A stretch of DNA of 5,158 nt from Acidaminococcaceae bacterium UBA2453. GTDB taxonomy: Bacteria > Bacillota > Negativicutes > Acidaminococcales > Acidaminococcaceae. The notes under the pieces are model-generated. The model saw only the letters and a program-made list of their open reading frames with translations. It was not told the DNA's origin and did no database searches. The translations under genes were made by a program, and so were the position numbers. Below are positions 4,659 through 5,158 of the stretch, piece by piece. The stretch covers positions 909 to 6,066 of the forward strand of contig DDQB01000046.1 of assembly GCA_002342505.1 (NCBI GenBank), in the 5' to 3' direction. Each line of letters begins with the position of its first letter. The stretch's first letter is position 1.

Positions 4659-5158
4659 ATGGCAAATTGCAATCACGACTGCGGAAGCTGCTCCGCCAGC
4701 TGCGGCGAGCGGCAGGATCCGGCCTCCTTCAAGAAGCCGGCCCACAAGGAAAGTAACATTAAAAAAGTAATCGGCGTCGTCAGCGGCAAGGGAGGCGTGG
4801 GAAAATCCATGGTCACCTCCCTTTTGGCCGTGGCCCTCCGCCGGGCCGGTAAACAGGTGGCCATCCTGGACGCCGATGTAACCGGGCCCTCCATTCCGAA
4901 AGCCTTCGGGCTCCACGGCCATGCCCTCATGACAGACCGGGGCGTATTCCCCATGGAAAGCCGTATGGGCATCAAGGTCATGTCTATCAACCTGCTGCTG
5001 CAGAATGAAACGGATCCGGTAGTTTGGCGGGGACCCATCATCGCCGGAGCCATCCAGCAGTTCTGGACCGATGTGATCTACGGCGACGTGGACTTCCTGT
5101 TAGTCGATATGCCTCCCGGAACCGGCGACGTGCCTCTGACCGTTTTCCAGACCATGCC
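4659..5158 (+). CDS. mrp: Mrp/NBP35 (ApbC-type) Fe-S cluster carrier ATPase, N-terminal part, cut by window edge
   Basis: P-loop NTPase of the MinD/Mrp family, which binds and passes on iron-sulfur clusters in the cytoplasm in an ATP-dependent way. The 166 visible residues begin with a Cys-rich tail (C4-x3-C8-x2-C11-x3-C15) of the kind seen in many anaerobe Mrp proteins and likely metal- or cluster-binding. The deviant Walker A motif SGKGGVGKS spans 42-50, followed by LDADVTGPSIPKAFGL (70-85), VVWRGPIIAGAIQQF (121-135) and the Walker B region LLVDMPPGTGD (147-157). The C-terminal CxxC expected to hold the bridging cluster would lie beyond position 5158. It is transcribed away from mutAB; no direct functional link is evident. 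It could also be named apbC. The family is secure, the exact client proteins are unknown. Confidence 0.92.
   Translation, partial: MANCNHDCGSCSASCGERQDPASFKKPAHKESNIKKVIGVVSGKGGVGKSMVTSLLAVALRRAGKQVAILDADVTGPSIPKAFGLHGHALMTDRGVFPMESRMGIKVMSINLLLQNETDPVVWRGPIIAGAIQQFWTDVIYGDVDFLLVDMPPGTGDVPLTVFQTM

Noticed and set aside
4608..5053. Minus-strand open frames opposite mrp (4608-4922 and 4673-5053)
   Set aside because: They are antisense to the Walker A and Walker B coding region of a recognised ATPase gene.

Overview
The window looks like a piece of chromosome from an anaerobic, propionate- or succinate-metabolising bacterium, most plausibly a Firmicute of the Negativicutes type. This is inferred from the separate small- and large-subunit genes for methylmalonyl-CoA mutase, purine-rich Shine-Dalgarno sites, a Cys-rich N-terminus on the Mrp protein typical of anaerobes, and a moderate GC content with AT-rich promoters. 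The assignment is not proven. No mobile element, CRISPR array, tRNA or rRNA was found.

Layout. Positions 1-3688 hold two genes read leftward (minus strand): mutA (3688-1433, small subunit, complete) and mutB (1433 to beyond position 1, large subunit, N-terminal 477 residues only). They overlap by one base (TAATG) and form one operon. Positions 3689-4658 are a 970-base divergent intergenic region. Positions 4659-5158 hold the first 166 codons of a rightward Mrp/NBP35-type Fe-S cluster carrier ATPase.

The intergenic region is the interesting part. Read leftward it contains a good sigma-70 type promoter (perfect TTGACA, 17-base spacer, TACTAT), then a full cobalamin (B12) riboswitch aptamer (4374-4213). 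After the aptamer come a candidate P13-like hairpin, an antiterminator and a rho-independent terminator (4135-4086) whose pairings exclude one another. A further ~380 bases of strongly folded RNA follow (hairpins at 3976-4028, 3802-3848 and 3718-3754), with a possible second terminator and a 29-codon small ORF before the strong mutA ribosome binding site.

How it fits together. MutAB needs adenosylcobalamin to interconvert succinyl-CoA and methylmalonyl-CoA, so its leader senses the cofactor of the enzyme it encodes. The architecture reads as a transcriptional OFF switch. That is paradoxical for a B12-dependent enzyme: repression by B12 normally controls B12 synthesis, transport or B12-independent isozymes. 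Either mutAB has a second promoter below the terminator, or the switch acts on something else in the leader, or the logic is inverted.
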